A program made the position numbers and the translations under genes. From NCBI GenBank assembly GCA_020441545.1, contig JAGRLZ010000063.1:1-55620 (forward strand): a stretch of DNA of 55,620 nt. The letters are read 5' to 3'. Positions 18,657 through 26,918 of this stretch are shown in pieces; positions within the stretch are counted from its first letter, which is position 1, and every line of letters begins with the position of its first letter. A model generated the notes under the pieces. It searched no databases, was not told the DNA's origin, and saw only the letters and a program-made list of their open reading frames with translations. This DNA comes from Xanthobacteraceae bacterium (GTDB taxonomy: Bacteria > Pseudomonadota > Alphaproteobacteria > Rhizobiales > Xanthobacteraceae).

Positions 18657-18951
18657 GACGGTCAGTGATCAAATCCGAAAGAGGGGAACCAGGATCGCTA
18701 CTAAGCCCCGGATCTGGTAAATTTCGGGTGAAAACAACGGTTGCATGCCAACAAATCCGTAACATGGTCCGGCGGTTCGCGTCTCGGCATTTATCGCGGC
18801 AAACCGGCCCGTATCGCGACAAACCGGCCTGCGGCATCGCCTTTTTCGCTTGGCAGACCGGCCGTGAATTCGGACAATGCGGAATTGGCCGGCGGCTTTT
18901 TTCGGAAACAGCCCGGATCCAGCCAGGGATGGCAGCACCACGGTGAGGCAG
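18657..18951. other. Divergent promoter region of cpdR and the amidohydrolase
   Basis: These 295 bases hold no gene. The stretch contains a 20-bp tandem duplication and must carry promoters for both directions. I could not fix the -35/-10 elements with confidence. Confidence 0.5.
18792..18831. repeat. 20-bp tandem duplication
   Basis: tatcgcggcaaaccggcccg and tatcgcgacaaaccggcctg are adjacent at 18792 and 18812, differing at two bases. Confidence 0.9.
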
Positions 18952-19833
18952 ATGGACGACAGTGAATTCGCGCCTCCGTTCACCATCATCGAACCTGCCA
19001 CCTGGCGCGCGCCGATCATCTTCAACTCGCCGCATTCGGGCTCGGTCTATCCGGATGCCTTCCTTGCGTCCTCGCGGATCGACATCGCCACGCTGCGCCG
19101 GTCCGAGGACTCCTTCGTCGACGAATTGATCGGCCATCTCACCCGGCATGGCTTTCCGGTGGTGACCGTGAATTTTCCGCGTTCCTATGTGGACGTCAAT
19201 CGCGAGCCCTACGAGCTCGATCCGCGCATGTTCGCAGGGAGGCTGCCGAGCTTCGCCAACACCCGCTCGATGCGGGTGGCGGGCGGTCTCGGCACCATTC
19301 CGCGCGTGGTCGGCGACGGCCAGGAAATCTACCGCGAGCGGCTCGATGTCGACGAGGCGCTGAACCGCATCGAGATGCTGTACAAGCCCTATCATCGCGC
19401 GCTGCGCCGGCTCATCACGCGGGTGCATGACATGTTCGGCACGGCCATCCTGGTCGACTGCCACTCGATGCCATCGGTCGGGATATCGCGCGACGAGCCG
19501 CTGCGGCCGGACGTTGTGATCGGCGACCGCTACGGCACCAGTTGCGCGAGCGCGCTGCGCGACTGCGTCGAGGATACGCTGGCCGCGCTCGGCTACTCGC
19601 TCGGCCGCAACAAGCCCTATGCCGGCGGCTACATCACCGAGCATTACGGCAATCCGGCAGGCGGCCTCCACGCCATCCAGATCGAACTGAACCGGGCCAT
19701 CTACATGGATGAACGGCGGCGCGAGCGCGGACTCCGGCTGACCGATATCGCCGACGACTTCACCCGGCTGGCGGATGCCCTCGCGGCGTTGCCGCTCGGC
19801 GACTTCGGCCCGTTCCAGTCCGCCGCGGAATAG
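18952..19833 (+). CDS. N-formylglutamate amidohydrolase family protein
   Basis: The ATG at 18952, preceded by ggtgaggcag, gives 293 residues. FNSPHSGSVYPDAFL near 25, RRSEDSFVDELI, FPRSYVDVNREPYELDP and LVDCHSMPS match the family, with the HSG, RSEDSFVDEL and DCHSMP histidines and acids forming the likely zinc site. The family hydrolyses N-formyl-L-glutamate to glutamate and formate in histidine breakdown, but genes beside cpdR are not in a hut operon, so another N-acyl amino acid could be the substrate. Hairpin and small-RNA sequences lie just downstream. Confidence 0.88.
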   Translation: MDDSEFAPPFTIIEPATWRAPIIFNSPHSGSVYPDAFLASSRIDIATLRRSEDSFVDELIGHLTRHGFPVVTVNFPRSYVDVNREPYELDPRMFAGRLPSFANTRSMRVAGGLGTIPRVVGDGQEIYRERLDVDEALNRIEMLYKPYHRALRRLITRVHDMFGTAILVDCHSMPSVGISRDEPLRPDVVIGDRYGTSCASALRDCVEDTLAALGYSLGRNKPYAGGYITEHYGNPAGGLHAIQIELNRAIYMDERRRERGLRLTDIADDFTRLADALAALPLGDFGPFQSAAE

Positions 19834-19861
19834 CGGCGGCGCGCGCCGCGCCACTACCGGA

Positions 19862-19904
19862 CAAGAAAGAACGGCGGGGAAGAAAGAGCAGCGGGCAAGA
19901 AAAA
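19862..19904. repeat. 17-bp tandem repeat, about 2.5 copies
   Basis: caagaaagaacggcggg and gaagaaagagcagcggg are adjacent and are followed by a partial caagaaaaa that merges into the T tract of the small-RNA terminator on the other strand. Confidence 0.8.
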
Positions 19905-19985
19905 AGGGCCGCTTGAAAACAAGCGGCCCAAGTCTAGGGAGGAAACGCCCAAGGAGGGCAGCGATAACGCGAGGCGTTACCGCAC
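19900..19985 (-). ncRNA. Alpha-r14 (suhB-type) anti-Shine-Dalgarno small RNA
   Basis: Read on the minus strand, about 86 nt fold into three hairpins. The first is TAACG/CGTTA with a CCTCG loop (19965-19979). The second is GCCC/GGGC with a TCCTT loop (19947-19959). The last is a 9-bp stem, GGGCCGCTT/AAGCGGCCC (19906-19929), followed by six T residues (19905-19900), a textbook rho-independent terminator. CCTCC motifs in the second loop region and in the linker (opposite 19937-19942) can pair with ribosome-binding sites. These features, and the hisN/suhB-family gene next door, match the Rhizobiales alpha-r14 family, known in Rfam as suhB. The 5' end is inferred from the promoter. Family name is from memory; structure is seen. 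Confidence 0.8.
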
Positions 19986-19991
19986 CGCATC

Positions 19992-20021
19992 AATATGCCT
20001 TCGCGCCGCACAAAATACAAG
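19992..20021 (-). promoter_or_regulatory. Promoter of the small RNA
   Basis: On the minus strand CTTGTA (20021-20016) and CATATT (19997-19992) form a sigma-70-type pair with an 18-base spacer. The -35 resembles the alphaproteobacterial CTTG consensus. Initiation near 19985 would start the RNA just before its first hairpin. Confidence 0.6.
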
Positions 20022-20150
20022 GGTTTTCAGTCTGTTTTCCCATGCATTAAGTGCATATTGATCCTATGAATGACGCAACCCATAATACGATTTCTCATTT
20101 ATATTCAAGCAATTAACAGATTCGCGACGTTTCGTCCCGCCCCTTAGGAG

Positions 20151-20164
20151 TGAACAATTGTTCA
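20151..20164. promoter_or_regulatory. 14-bp perfect palindrome
   Basis: tgaacaattgttca is fully self-complementary and lies in AT-rich DNA about 165 bases upstream of the small-RNA start. It looks like a dimeric repressor operator, but no adjacent regulator gene is seen. Confidence 0.4.
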
Positions 20165-20508
20165 TTTTTGAAAGGTGCCCGGCGCTGCTGAAACGGCTAT
20201 TGAGAAGGTATCTGGCGCCGGCATGGACCATGTCTCCCGCCGGACAACGTCCCTGCCCGAACGCCGAGTCGCGGGCCGGCGGAGGGAACGAAAGCCGGGA
20301 AAACCACCGTGCTCCCCGGTGAAACGCGACGCGACGCGGGTTATAGCGATGAGCGAGGCGATGGAGCCGGTCCGGAATGCGCCATCCCGCGCATGTCGCC
20401 GGGACCACCACATCCGCCGGTCGCAGTTTCACGGGTCATGCCGGGCGCGGTCACGCGCGGGGTGACCGAACAAGACATCCAAGGCATCGGAAGCACGGAG
20501 AGTTCGGC

Positions 20509-21303
20509 GTGACGGTCATCGATTTCACCGCTTTCACCGACCGGCTCGCGACGGCTTCGGGCGAAACCATCCTGCCGTTCTTCCGCACCACGCTCGGCAT
20601 TGACAACAAGTCCGCCCCGCGAACGCCCGGCCAGTCCTTCGATCCGGTGACCGAGGCCGACCGCACCGCCGAGGCCGTGATGCGCCGCATGATCAAGGCC
20701 AATTTCCCCCAGCACGGCATCATCGGCGAGGAATTCGGCAACGAGCGCGAGGATGCCGACTATGTCTGGGTACTGGACCCGATCGACGGCACCAAGTCGT
20801 TCATTGCCGGCTTTCCGATCTGGGGCACGCTGATCGCCTTGATGCATCGCGGCACGCCGGTGTTCGGCCTGATGCACCAGCCCTATATCGGCGAACGCTT
20901 CAGCGGCGACAACGGCTCGGCCAGCTATCGGGGCGCATCGGGCACGCGGCGGCTCGCGGTGCGGCGCTGCGCCGCGCTTGAGGAAGCGACCCTGTTCACC
21001 ACCAGCCCGCTGCTGATGGCGGAGGACGAGCGCGCCCGCTTCGCGCGGGTCGAAGCCCGCTCGCGCCTGTCGCGCTACGGCGGCGACTGCTATTCCTACT
21101 GCATGCTGGCGGCAGGCCACATCGATCTGGTGATCGAGAGCGAACTCAAGCCCTACGATATCGCCGCGCTGATTCCGATCGTCACCGGCGCCGGCGGCAT
21201 CATCACCACATGGGATGGCGGACCGGCGCAGAACGGCGGCCGCATCATCGCCGCCGGCGACCGCCGGGTGCATGACGAGGCGATGGCGCTGCTCAACGGC
21301 TGA
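20509..21303 (+). CDS. hisN: Histidinol-phosphatase, inositol monophosphatase family
   Basis: A GTG at 20509, preceded by cacggagag, gives 264 residues. This is the inositol-monophosphatase fold with its metal-binding motifs: DPVTEADRTAE, IIGEEFGNER, VLDPIDGTKSFIAGFP (near 85-100), YGGDCYSYCMLAAGHIDLVIE and PYDIAALIPIVTGAGG. The ENERED-type acidic loop and the SFIAG sequence are typical of HisN, which dephosphorylates L-histidinol phosphate in histidine synthesis; inositol-1-phosphatase is the alternative. Earlier in-frame sequence lacks a ribosome-binding site and family similarity. A perfect 12-bp palindrome (21372-21402) lies downstream. Confidence 0.85.
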   Translation: MTVIDFTAFTDRLATASGETILPFFRTTLGIDNKSAPRTPGQSFDPVTEADRTAEAVMRRMIKANFPQHGIIGEEFGNEREDADYVWVLDPIDGTKSFIAGFPIWGTLIALMHRGTPVFGLMHQPYIGERFSGDNGSASYRGASGTRRLAVRRCAALEEATLFTTSPLLMAEDERARFARVEARSRLSRYGGDCYSYCMLAAGHIDLVIESELKPYDIAALIPIVTGAGGIITTWDGGPAQNGGRIIAAGDRRVHDEAMALLNG

Positions 21304-21371
21304 AGCCGCAGTACCTGTTGAAAGGCCGGCTCAAAAGGCAGCCTGCAAATGAGGCGCTTTTGTTGCAGGAC

Positions 21372-21402
21372 GTCATGCCCGGCCTTGCCCCGGGCATGAC
21401 GA
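21372..21402. repeat. Palindromic repeat, possible bidirectional terminator
   Basis: cgtcatgcccgg and ccgggcatgacg form a perfect 12-bp stem around a 7-base loop between the convergent hisN and beta-propeller genes. It belongs to the same repeat family as 9128-9206 and could end transcription from both sides. Confidence 0.65.
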
Positions 21403-21506
21403 AGGCGTTTCTTCCTCAACTAATTGCCCCAACCTGGAAATCTCTGAACACATTCCCCGTCGGGCTCCGAGAACCGGGCGGATGCCGCCCGGCTCCCGTC
21501 CGGCGG

Positions 21507-23156
21507 CTATTTCCGGGCGATCTTGTAGATCGCGTTCTCGATATCCGACGACAGATAGATCGTGCCGTTGGCGCCGACGGCAACGCCGGTCGGGATGTTG
21601 CTCGGCGGCATGCCCGGCGGCGGCGCCATGCCGATCGGCAGGTTGCCGGCGATCTCCGTTACCTTGCCGTCCTTCGGATCGATCTCGACCACGCGCCTGG
21701 CGCCGACCTCGGCGACGACGAGCTTGCCGCCCGGCGCGAGCGCCAGCCCCTCGGGCATCTTGAGGCCCTTCGCCACCACGGTCTTGGCGCCGTCGGCCAG
21801 ATTGATCCGCGTCACCTGCCCGGCATAGGCTTCCGTGACATAGACCGACTTGTCGTCCGCCATCACCAGCCCGATATTGCCGGCAAGGTCGCCCGCGACG
21901 GTCTTGCGGTCCTTGCCGTGCTCGCCGCTGACCCGGATCAGCGACTTGGAGCCGAGCTCGTTGACCAGAAGGCTGCCGTCCTTGAGCCGGATCGCATCGT
22001 GCGGGGCCTTCAGGCCATGCACCATTTCAAGCGACTTGCCGGTCTTGCGATCGAGCACCTGAACCGTATTGGTGGAGAAGCTCGACAGCACCACATGATC
22101 GCCGCCGGCCGTGGCGCTGAGCGGGTATTCCAGCACCGCATCGTGGGCATGCATGCGGGCGATGTCCTTCACCGCGCCGGTCGCGCCATCGACGGTGCGA
22201 TAGGCGAAGGTGTCGGCGACATAGATCGTGTCCTTGCCGCCGTCGGAGACCACCGCGATGCCACCGGGCAGCGCCAGCTTGCCGATGATGACCTGCTTGA
22301 CCTTTCCGGTGGCGGGATCGACCTCCTGGATGCCGTTGTCCGCCATGTTGGAGACGAAGATGCGGTCGTCCTTGGCAATCGCGAGGTTGTCGAGCGAGGT
22401 TTTCAACTGCGCCACGACCTTCTTCTCGCCGGTCTTGGGATCGACGCGCACGAGCTGACCGAGTGCGGTATCGAGCACCCACAGATTGCCCTTGGAATCG
22501 AAATTGACCGCCGCCGGCACCTTGAAGCCGTCGGCGACCACGGTGAGTTCGGCCTTGTCGACATCGACCCTGACCACCTGCCCCTTGAACCACAGCGGGC
22601 CGTAGAGCTTGTCGTCGGGGCCGAATTCGAACCCGTTGAGGCCGCCCATCTTCTCCATGATCTTGCGCGGCGGCTTCTCGCCCGCATTGTCGATCTCGTA
22701 GAGCGCGTCGCCGAGGAACACCTGCGTCGCATAGAGCCGGCCGTCCTTGCGGTAGGCCAGCGAATTGATGCCGGGCAATTTCGAAGCCAGCTTCTTCGGC
22801 GCGCCGCCGTCCTTGCGCGAATAGAGATCGCCGGTCAGGAAGCCGGTCCACGCCATGGTGCTGCCGTCCGGCGAAAACGCAATGTCGTCGGCCATACCGA
22901 CCGGCGAAGGAATATCGACCGCGGCGGTGCCCTTCGCGACATCCACCTTGTAGAGCGCCGCGCCCGCGACGCTGCCGGCATAGAGCGTGCCGTCCTTGCC
23001 GATGCCGAGACCGTGCACGCCGTGGAACGCCGAACCGGGGACGAGCTTCGTCACCTTGTAGCCGTCGGCCAGCGCCGGCACGGATGAGGCAAGCACCGGC
23101 GCGACAAAAAGCGCCGCGGTCACGAGGAGCGCGGGACAAAAGCTGGGTCTTTTCAT
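21507..23156 (-). CDS. Secreted SMP-30/NHL-type beta-propeller protein
   Basis: The ATG at 23156 has an excellent cgggagga seven bases upstream and gives 549 residues. MKRPSFCPALLVTAALFVAPVLA and the following ALA form a Sec signal peptide of about 31 residues, so the protein is periplasmic. The rest consists of repeated units of about 45 residues such as GLGIGKDGTLYAGS, VNFDSKGNLWVLDT and GVAVGANGTIYLSS, each with a (V/I)xVDxxxG turn. This is the SMP-30/gluconolactonase/NHL propeller pattern. Two or more propellers could fit in the length. Such proteins may be lactonases or binding scaffolds; function is not set by context. Confidence 0.85.
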   Translation of the reverse strand: MKRPSFCPALLVTAALFVAPVLASSVPALADGYKVTKLVPGSAFHGVHGLGIGKDGTLYAGSVAGAALYKVDVAKGTAAVDIPSPVGMADDIAFSPDGSTMAWTGFLTGDLYSRKDGGAPKKLASKLPGINSLAYRKDGRLYATQVFLGDALYEIDNAGEKPPRKIMEKMGGLNGFEFGPDDKLYGPLWFKGQVVRVDVDKAELTVVADGFKVPAAVNFDSKGNLWVLDTALGQLVRVDPKTGEKKVVAQLKTSLDNLAIAKDDRIFVSNMADNGIQEVDPATGKVKQVIIGKLALPGGIAVVSDGGKDTIYVADTFAYRTVDGATGAVKDIARMHAHDAVLEYPLSATAGGDHVVLSSFSTNTVQVLDRKTGKSLEMVHGLKAPHDAIRLKDGSLLVNELGSKSLIRVSGEHGKDRKTVAGDLAGNIGLVMADDKSVYVTEAYAGQVTRINLADGAKTVVAKGLKMPEGLALAPGGKLVVAEVGARRVVEIDPKDGKVTEIAGNLPIGMAPPPGMPPSNIPTGVAVGANGTIYLSSDIENAIYKIARK

Positions 23157-23248
23157 CAAATCCTCCCGTTTCTTTTTGAATGCAGCGACATCTTCAGGCA
23201 TCACGCGCGTATGGCAAGGTTCATTCTGCCCGGGAACCGGCCTGCATA

Positions 23249-24151
23249 TCAGCCACCTTTCCCCAACGCGCCGCCGCGCAGATGCGCGACGAGTTGGCGT
23301 GCCGGCTTCGGCAGCGCTTTCAGGTCGCGCACGCAGACCACGAGCCTGCGCATCGCCCACGGATCGCGGATCCGCACCGTCCGGATCGGCATCATGCGCG
23401 CGCAACGCCGGGCCGCCGCCTCGGGAACCACCGCAATCCCGACCCCGGCCGCGACCAGACGACACACCGCATCGAAATCCCGCAGGCGCGCGCGAAAGCG
23501 CAGGCGCGCGCCGAGCCGCGCCACCTGGGTCGCGAGATGCACCTGAAGCGCGCTTGCACCGGCCAGCCCGACGAAGTCGCGCGCCACCACCGTGCTGAAA
23601 TCGATCGCGCGGCGACGCGCCAGGTCGTCCTGCGCCGGCACCGCGAGCACCAGGCGGTCGTCGCGGAACGCAAACCGCTCGATGCCCGCGGGCAGCGCCG
23701 CATCCACCGCGATGCCGATCTCGGCGCGGCCGGCGGCGATGGCTTCGGCGATGCCGACGCTTTCCTGCTCCCCGGTGTCGATCGTCACCTGCGGATGATC
23801 GCGCAGGAAGCGCGCCAGCAGGTCAGGCAGATGCTCCGACAGGCTGGAGGTGTTGGCCAGCACGCGGATGCTGGTTTTCAGACCGCGGGCATAGCCGGCC
23901 AGATCGCCGCGCAGGTTGTCGGCGGCCGCGAGCACGATGCGGGCGTGATCGAGCAGGCTTTCCCCCGCCTCCGTCAGCGTCACGCCGTGGCGCCCACGCC
24001 GCAGCAGCGCGACGTCCAGCGCCCGTTCGAGCGTCCTGATCCGCTCGCTCACGGAGGCCAGCGCGAGGTTGGCGCGCGCCGCGCCATGGGTGATGCTGCG
24101 CGCCTCCGCCACGGCGACGAAAACCTGAAGGTCGACCAGATCGAAACGCAT
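23249..24151 (-). CDS. LysR-family transcriptional regulator
   Basis: This 300-residue protein has the LysR helix-turn-helix at 1-60 (LVDLQVFVAVAEARSIT, ANLALASVSERIRTLERAL, TLTEAGESLLDHAR) and a periplasmic-binding-like effector domain (LPDLLARFLRDHPQVTID; AEIGIAV; LVAAGVGIAVVPE). It is divergent from the TauE-type transporter gene with an 85-base gap that contains an inverted repeat, the classic arrangement for a LysR regulator and its target. The effector is unknown. Confidence 0.92.
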   Translation of the reverse strand: MRFDLVDLQVFVAVAEARSITHGAARANLALASVSERIRTLERALDVALLRRGRHGVTLTEAGESLLDHARIVLAAADNLRGDLAGYARGLKTSIRVLANTSSLSEHLPDLLARFLRDHPQVTIDTGEQESVGIAEAIAAGRAEIGIAVDAALPAGIERFAFRDDRLVLAVPAQDDLARRRAIDFSTVVARDFVGLAGASALQVHLATQVARLGARLRFRARLRDFDAVCRLVAAGVGIAVVPEAAARRCARMMPIRTVRIRDPWAMRRLVVCVRDLKALPKPARQLVAHLRGGALGKGG

Positions 24152-24162
24152 CGCATAAATAT

Positions 24163-24181
24163 CCTTCGTTATTTCCGAAGG
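24163..24181. promoter_or_regulatory. Candidate LysR binding site
   Basis: ccttcg-ttatttc-cgaagg is a 6-bp inverted repeat with a 7-base AT-rich centre, located in the 85-base divergent gap beside the LysR start. Size and position suit a LysR-type site; no experiment supports it here. Confidence 0.45.
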
Positions 24182-24236
24182 CTGTTTCCGGAATCTCCAG
24201 ATTGCGCGGATCGACCCGTTCGGTCAATTTGCCGCC

Positions 24237-24989
24237 ATGATCGAGACCAGCCTTTTCCTGATCGCCGCGGTGTTTTTGCTGGCCGGATTCGTCAAGGGCG
24301 TGATCGGGCTCGGCCTGCCGACGGTAGCGATGGGCCTGCTGGCGACGCGGATGGCGCCGGCGCACGCGCTGGCCATCGTCATCGCGCCGGCCATCCTCAC
24401 CAATATCTGGCAGACCTTCGGCGGCCCCTATCTGCGGGACATCGTGCGGCGGCTGTGGCCGATGCTGCTCGGTCTTGTGATCGGCGTCTGGTGCGGCGCC
24501 GGCCTGATGACCGGCCCCCATGCGCGCTACGGAACGCCGATCCTCGGCCTGCTGCTGGTGATCTACGGCGTCATCGGCCTCGGCAGGGTCCGCTTCCGGG
24601 TACCGCGCCGGCACGAGACATGGATCGGCGGCGTGGTCGGCATCGTCACCGGCGTGGTGTCGGCGGCGACCGGCGTACAGGTGATCCCGTCGATGCCGTT
24701 CATGCAGGCGATCGGCCTCGACAAGGACGAACTGGTGCAGGCGCTCGGGGTGTTCTTCACCACCGCGACCGTCGCGCTCGCCTTCGGCCTTGCCGAGGCC
24801 GGGCTCCTCGACGTCTCGGTCGCCTGGCCGGGCATGGTGGCGATGGCGGCGGCGTTCGGCGGCATGTGGCTCGGGCAGGGCGTGCGCACGCGCATGCATC
24901 CGGAAGCGTTTCGCCGCTGGTTCCTGATCGCGATGATCGGGCTCGGCGTCTATCTCGCGGGCGAGGCGATATCGAAAATACGCGCGTAA
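24237..24989 (+). CDS. TauE/SafE-family membrane transporter
   Basis: This 250-residue protein is hydrophobic throughout, with about seven to eight membrane segments. Repeated GFVKGVIGLGLPTVAMGLLA near 20 and GVVSAATGVQVIPSMPFMQ near 145 match the two-fold repeated TauE/SafE (DUF81) signature. Family members export sulfite, sulfoacetate or related organic anions. The gene is divergent from a LysR regulator that probably controls it. There is no sulfonate gene next to it to confirm the substrate. Confidence 0.88.
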   Translation: MIETSLFLIAAVFLLAGFVKGVIGLGLPTVAMGLLATRMAPAHALAIVIAPAILTNIWQTFGGPYLRDIVRRLWPMLLGLVIGVWCGAGLMTGPHARYGTPILGLLLVIYGVIGLGRVRFRVPRRHETWIGGVVGIVTGVVSAATGVQVIPSMPFMQAIGLDKDELVQALGVFFTTATVALAFGLAEAGLLDVSVAWPGMVAMAAAFGGMWLGQGVRTRMHPEAFRRWFLIAMIGLGVYLAGEAISKIRA

Positions 24990-25036
24990 CGATCGCCGCG
25001 CGCCGAGCATAACGGTCTATCCATATTTCCAAGTGA

Positions 25037-25060
25037 TCGTCCCCGCCCGCGCGGGGACGA
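25037..25060. repeat. Palindromic repeat (tcgtccccgc type)
   Basis: tcgtccccgc and gcggggacga pair perfectly over 10 bp around a 4-base loop between the convergent TauE and hydrolase genes. It may double as a terminator, but no T tract follows. Confidence 0.65.
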
Positions 25061-25098
25061 CGCTGAACAGGCCGCGCGGCCTTCCAAACCACACGCCC

Positions 25099-26079
25099 CT
25101 AAACCGCGCCCGATCCCGGCACGAAGGCATCGAACGCCGCCCAGAACTGGGCGCGATAGCGATCCTGCTCCTGGAGGATTTCGTGCCGCGCGCCGGGGAT
25201 CACCAGGTGCGAGCCGACGCGCAGGTGATGGGCGAATTCCTCGATCGCCGGCGTCGAGACGATGCTGTCGGCACCGGCCGCGACCATCAGGACCGGCACG
25301 CGGACCTGGGCGGGATAGTTGATTTCGCGAAAGCCGTGCATGGCGCGGAAGGCGGTATCGGCCCAGGCCACCGTCGGCGCCGCGAGTCCCAGTTCCGGCG
25401 CCTCGTCGATGATCGCGGCGTTGCGCGCGTAGCGCACCGGGTCGCTGGTCAGCGGATTGCCGTCGAACGGTTCGGTGCCGACCAGCACGTCGCTGCCGCC
25501 GGGCACATAGTTGCCGCCCAGGCCCACGCCGCGCATCGCCATCAGCAATGCGCGCACCGGCCACGACGTGGTGCGCCCCGGCAGGTCGATCATCGGCGCC
25601 GACAGCACGATCCGTTCGAACCATTGCTTGCCGGAATGCGCCACCCGCATCAGGATGGCGCCACCCATCGAATGCGCCAGCGCGAAATACGGCGGCGGAC
25701 AATCCGGCAGCACCACCTCCTTGTAGAGCGCCTCGACGTCGCGCTCGAAATCGGAGAAGCGCCGCACATAGCCTTTGCGCGGATCGCGCAGGCCGCGCTG
25801 CGAACCGCCCTGCCCGCGCCAGTCGATCATCGCCACCGCGAAGCCGCGGTCGCGCAGGTCGCGCACCGTCTCGAAATACTTTTCGATCTGTTCGCTGCGG
25901 CCGGTGAACACGCAGACGGTGCCCTTGCGGCCCGGCGGCGGCGCCCAGCGCGCGAACCGCAGGCTGACGCCGTCCGACGCGGTGATGGTGCCGCTGACGA
26001 CATCCTCCGGGACCGGGTTCGCGGGGATCGAAACGAGCGGCATGGCAGGTATCATGGCAGGCGTCGCGGCAAGCGTCAT
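25099..26079 (-). CDS. Alpha/beta hydrolase, lysophospholipase/monoglyceride lipase-like
   Basis: The open frame from 26079 gives 326 residues; the Met at about 26043 (MPLVSIPANPVPEDV) is an equally good start. The core has AMIDWRGQGGSQR, the nucleophile elbow LAHSMGGA with its serine near 145, an LMVAAGADSIVST strand carrying the acid and IPGARHEILQE with the histidine. This is the Hydrolase_4/PldB group that cleaves monoacyl glycerides or lysophospholipids. The first residues (TLAATPAMIPAM) are encoded by a 12-bp triplicated sequence, which argues for the later start. It is convergent with the TauE gene. Confidence 0.85.
   Translation of the reverse strand: MTLAATPAMIPAMPLVSIPANPVPEDVVSGTITASDGVSLRFARWAPPPGRKGTVCVFTGRSEQIEKYFETVRDLRDRGFAVAMIDWRGQGGSQRGLRDPRKGYVRRFSDFERDVEALYKEVVLPDCPPPYFALAHSMGGAILMRVAHSGKQWFERIVLSAPMIDLPGRTTSWPVRALLMAMRGVGLGGNYVPGGSDVLVGTEPFDGNPLTSDPVRYARNAAIIDEAPELGLAAPTVAWADTAFRAMHGFREINYPAQVRVPVLMVAAGADSIVSTPAIEEFAHHLRVGSHLVIPGARHEILQEQDRYRAQFWAAFDAFVPGSGAV
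26041..26076. repeat. 12-bp tandem repeat, three copies, at the hydrolase start
   Basis: catggcaggtat, catggcaggcgt and cgcggcaagcgt follow head to tail. On the minus strand this supplies several alternative ATG codons for the hydrolase. Confidence 0.8.
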
Positions 26080-26260
26080 GGATCGGGTCCGGGTTGAGAA
26101 CGGATCGGGAGAAAGCGCCGGAAATCAAGGACTGGAACGCGGCGGGAGAAACAGCACCGCGCCTCTTGAACGCGGGAAGCCTCCTCCCATATCACCTTCG
26201 TGCAGGCCACTCTACAGGCTGCACGGACCAGCGCCCGGCCCGATCGGCGGGCGGGCAAGC

Positions 26261-26330
26261 CAGACGTCGCTGATACCAGACGTCGTTACCAGATGTCGCT
26301 TACCAGATGTCGCTCAATGGAGGACTGACC
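26261..26330 (+). promoter_or_regulatory. Repeat-built leader of the small heat-shock gene, possibly ROSE-like
   Basis: Four tandem units of 11-16 bases built on cagaYgtcgYt(tac) lie at 26261, 26277, 26290 and 26304, directly before the Shine-Dalgarno ggagga at 26319-26324. Three of the four carry TCGCT, and the last is close enough to fold back on AGGA. This resembles the UYGCU/AGGA pairing of ROSE RNA thermometers that control small heat-shock genes in Bradyrhizobium. The repeats are certain, the thermometer role is inference. Confidence 0.4.
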
Positions 26331-26807
26331 ATGCGCAGCTTCGATCTCACCCCGTTCTATCGTTCCACCGTCGGCTTCGACCGCCTGTTTTCGCTGCTCG
26401 ACCAGACCGCGGGCGACAACGCCCCGGGCTATCCGCCCTACAACATCGAGCGCACCGGCGAGAACGCCTTCCGTATCAGCGTCGCCGTTTCCGGCTTCTC
26501 CCAGAACGAGCTCTCCATCGTCGCGAAGGAAAACACGCTGACGATCAGGGGCGAGAAGGTCGCCAACGAGAACGGCGCACAATCCGAAGTGCTCTATCGC
26601 GGCATCGCCGCGCGCGCCTTTGAGCGTCAATTCCAGCTTGCCGATTTCGTGCAGGTGAAGGACGCCTCGCTCGAGAACGGCCTGCTCCACGTCGATCTCG
26701 TCCGCGAGATTCCCGAGGCCAAGAAGCCGCGCCAGATTCCGATCTCGGCTCCGGCCACTACCGAGGCTCCGGTCCTCGAGGGCGCCGGCGAGAAGGCCGC
26801 GGCCTGA
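26331..26807 (+). CDS. Small heat-shock protein, Hsp20 family
   Basis: The ATG at 26331 with ggagga just upstream gives 158 residues. MRSFDLTPFYRSTVGFDRLFSLL is the typical rhizobial class A N-terminus. The alpha-crystallin domain spans about 35-130 (YNIERTGENAFRISVAVSGFSQNELSI, GEKVANENGAQSEVLYRGIAARAFERQFQL, VKDASLENGLLHVDLVREIPE). The C-terminal IPI motif (RQIPISAP) needed for oligomer assembly is present. It is an ATP-independent holdase chaperone. A strong terminator follows 39 bases after the stop, so it is monocistronic. Confidence 0.95.
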   Translation: MRSFDLTPFYRSTVGFDRLFSLLDQTAGDNAPGYPPYNIERTGENAFRISVAVSGFSQNELSIVAKENTLTIRGEKVANENGAQSEVLYRGIAARAFERQFQLADFVQVKDASLENGLLHVDLVREIPEAKKPRQIPISAPATTEAPVLEGAGEKAAA

Positions 26808-26845
26808 TCGGCCCAGCGGCTCGGCACTGAATCCGCATCACGTCG

Positions 26846-26874
26846 AAAACGCCCCGGTTGCGCCGGGGCGTTTT
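26846..26874 (+). terminator. Rho-independent terminator after the Hsp20 gene
   Basis: gccccgg and ccggggc pair around ttgcg, flanked by aaaac and gtttt, giving a stem that extends with A-T pairs and ends in T residues. It may also serve the convergent minus-strand gene at 26919. Confidence 0.85.
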
Positions 26875-26918
26875 GTCGTCGCGCGAATTCCGGCGTTCGC
26901 GACCGCCGCCGTCTTCTG

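Larger units (their letters stand above)
19834..20508. other. Intergenic region holding a small RNA and a palindrome
   Basis: This 675-base gap carries the minus-strand small RNA and its promoter (19900-20021), an AT-rich stretch with a 14-bp palindrome at 20151-20164, and about 340 further bases in which I see no gene or assignable signal. Confidence 0.6.

Noticed and set aside
20064..20432. A 122-codon minus-strand open frame between the small RNA and hisN
   Set aside because: No ribosome-binding site, no hydrophobic or domain pattern, and composition typical of non-coding DNA.
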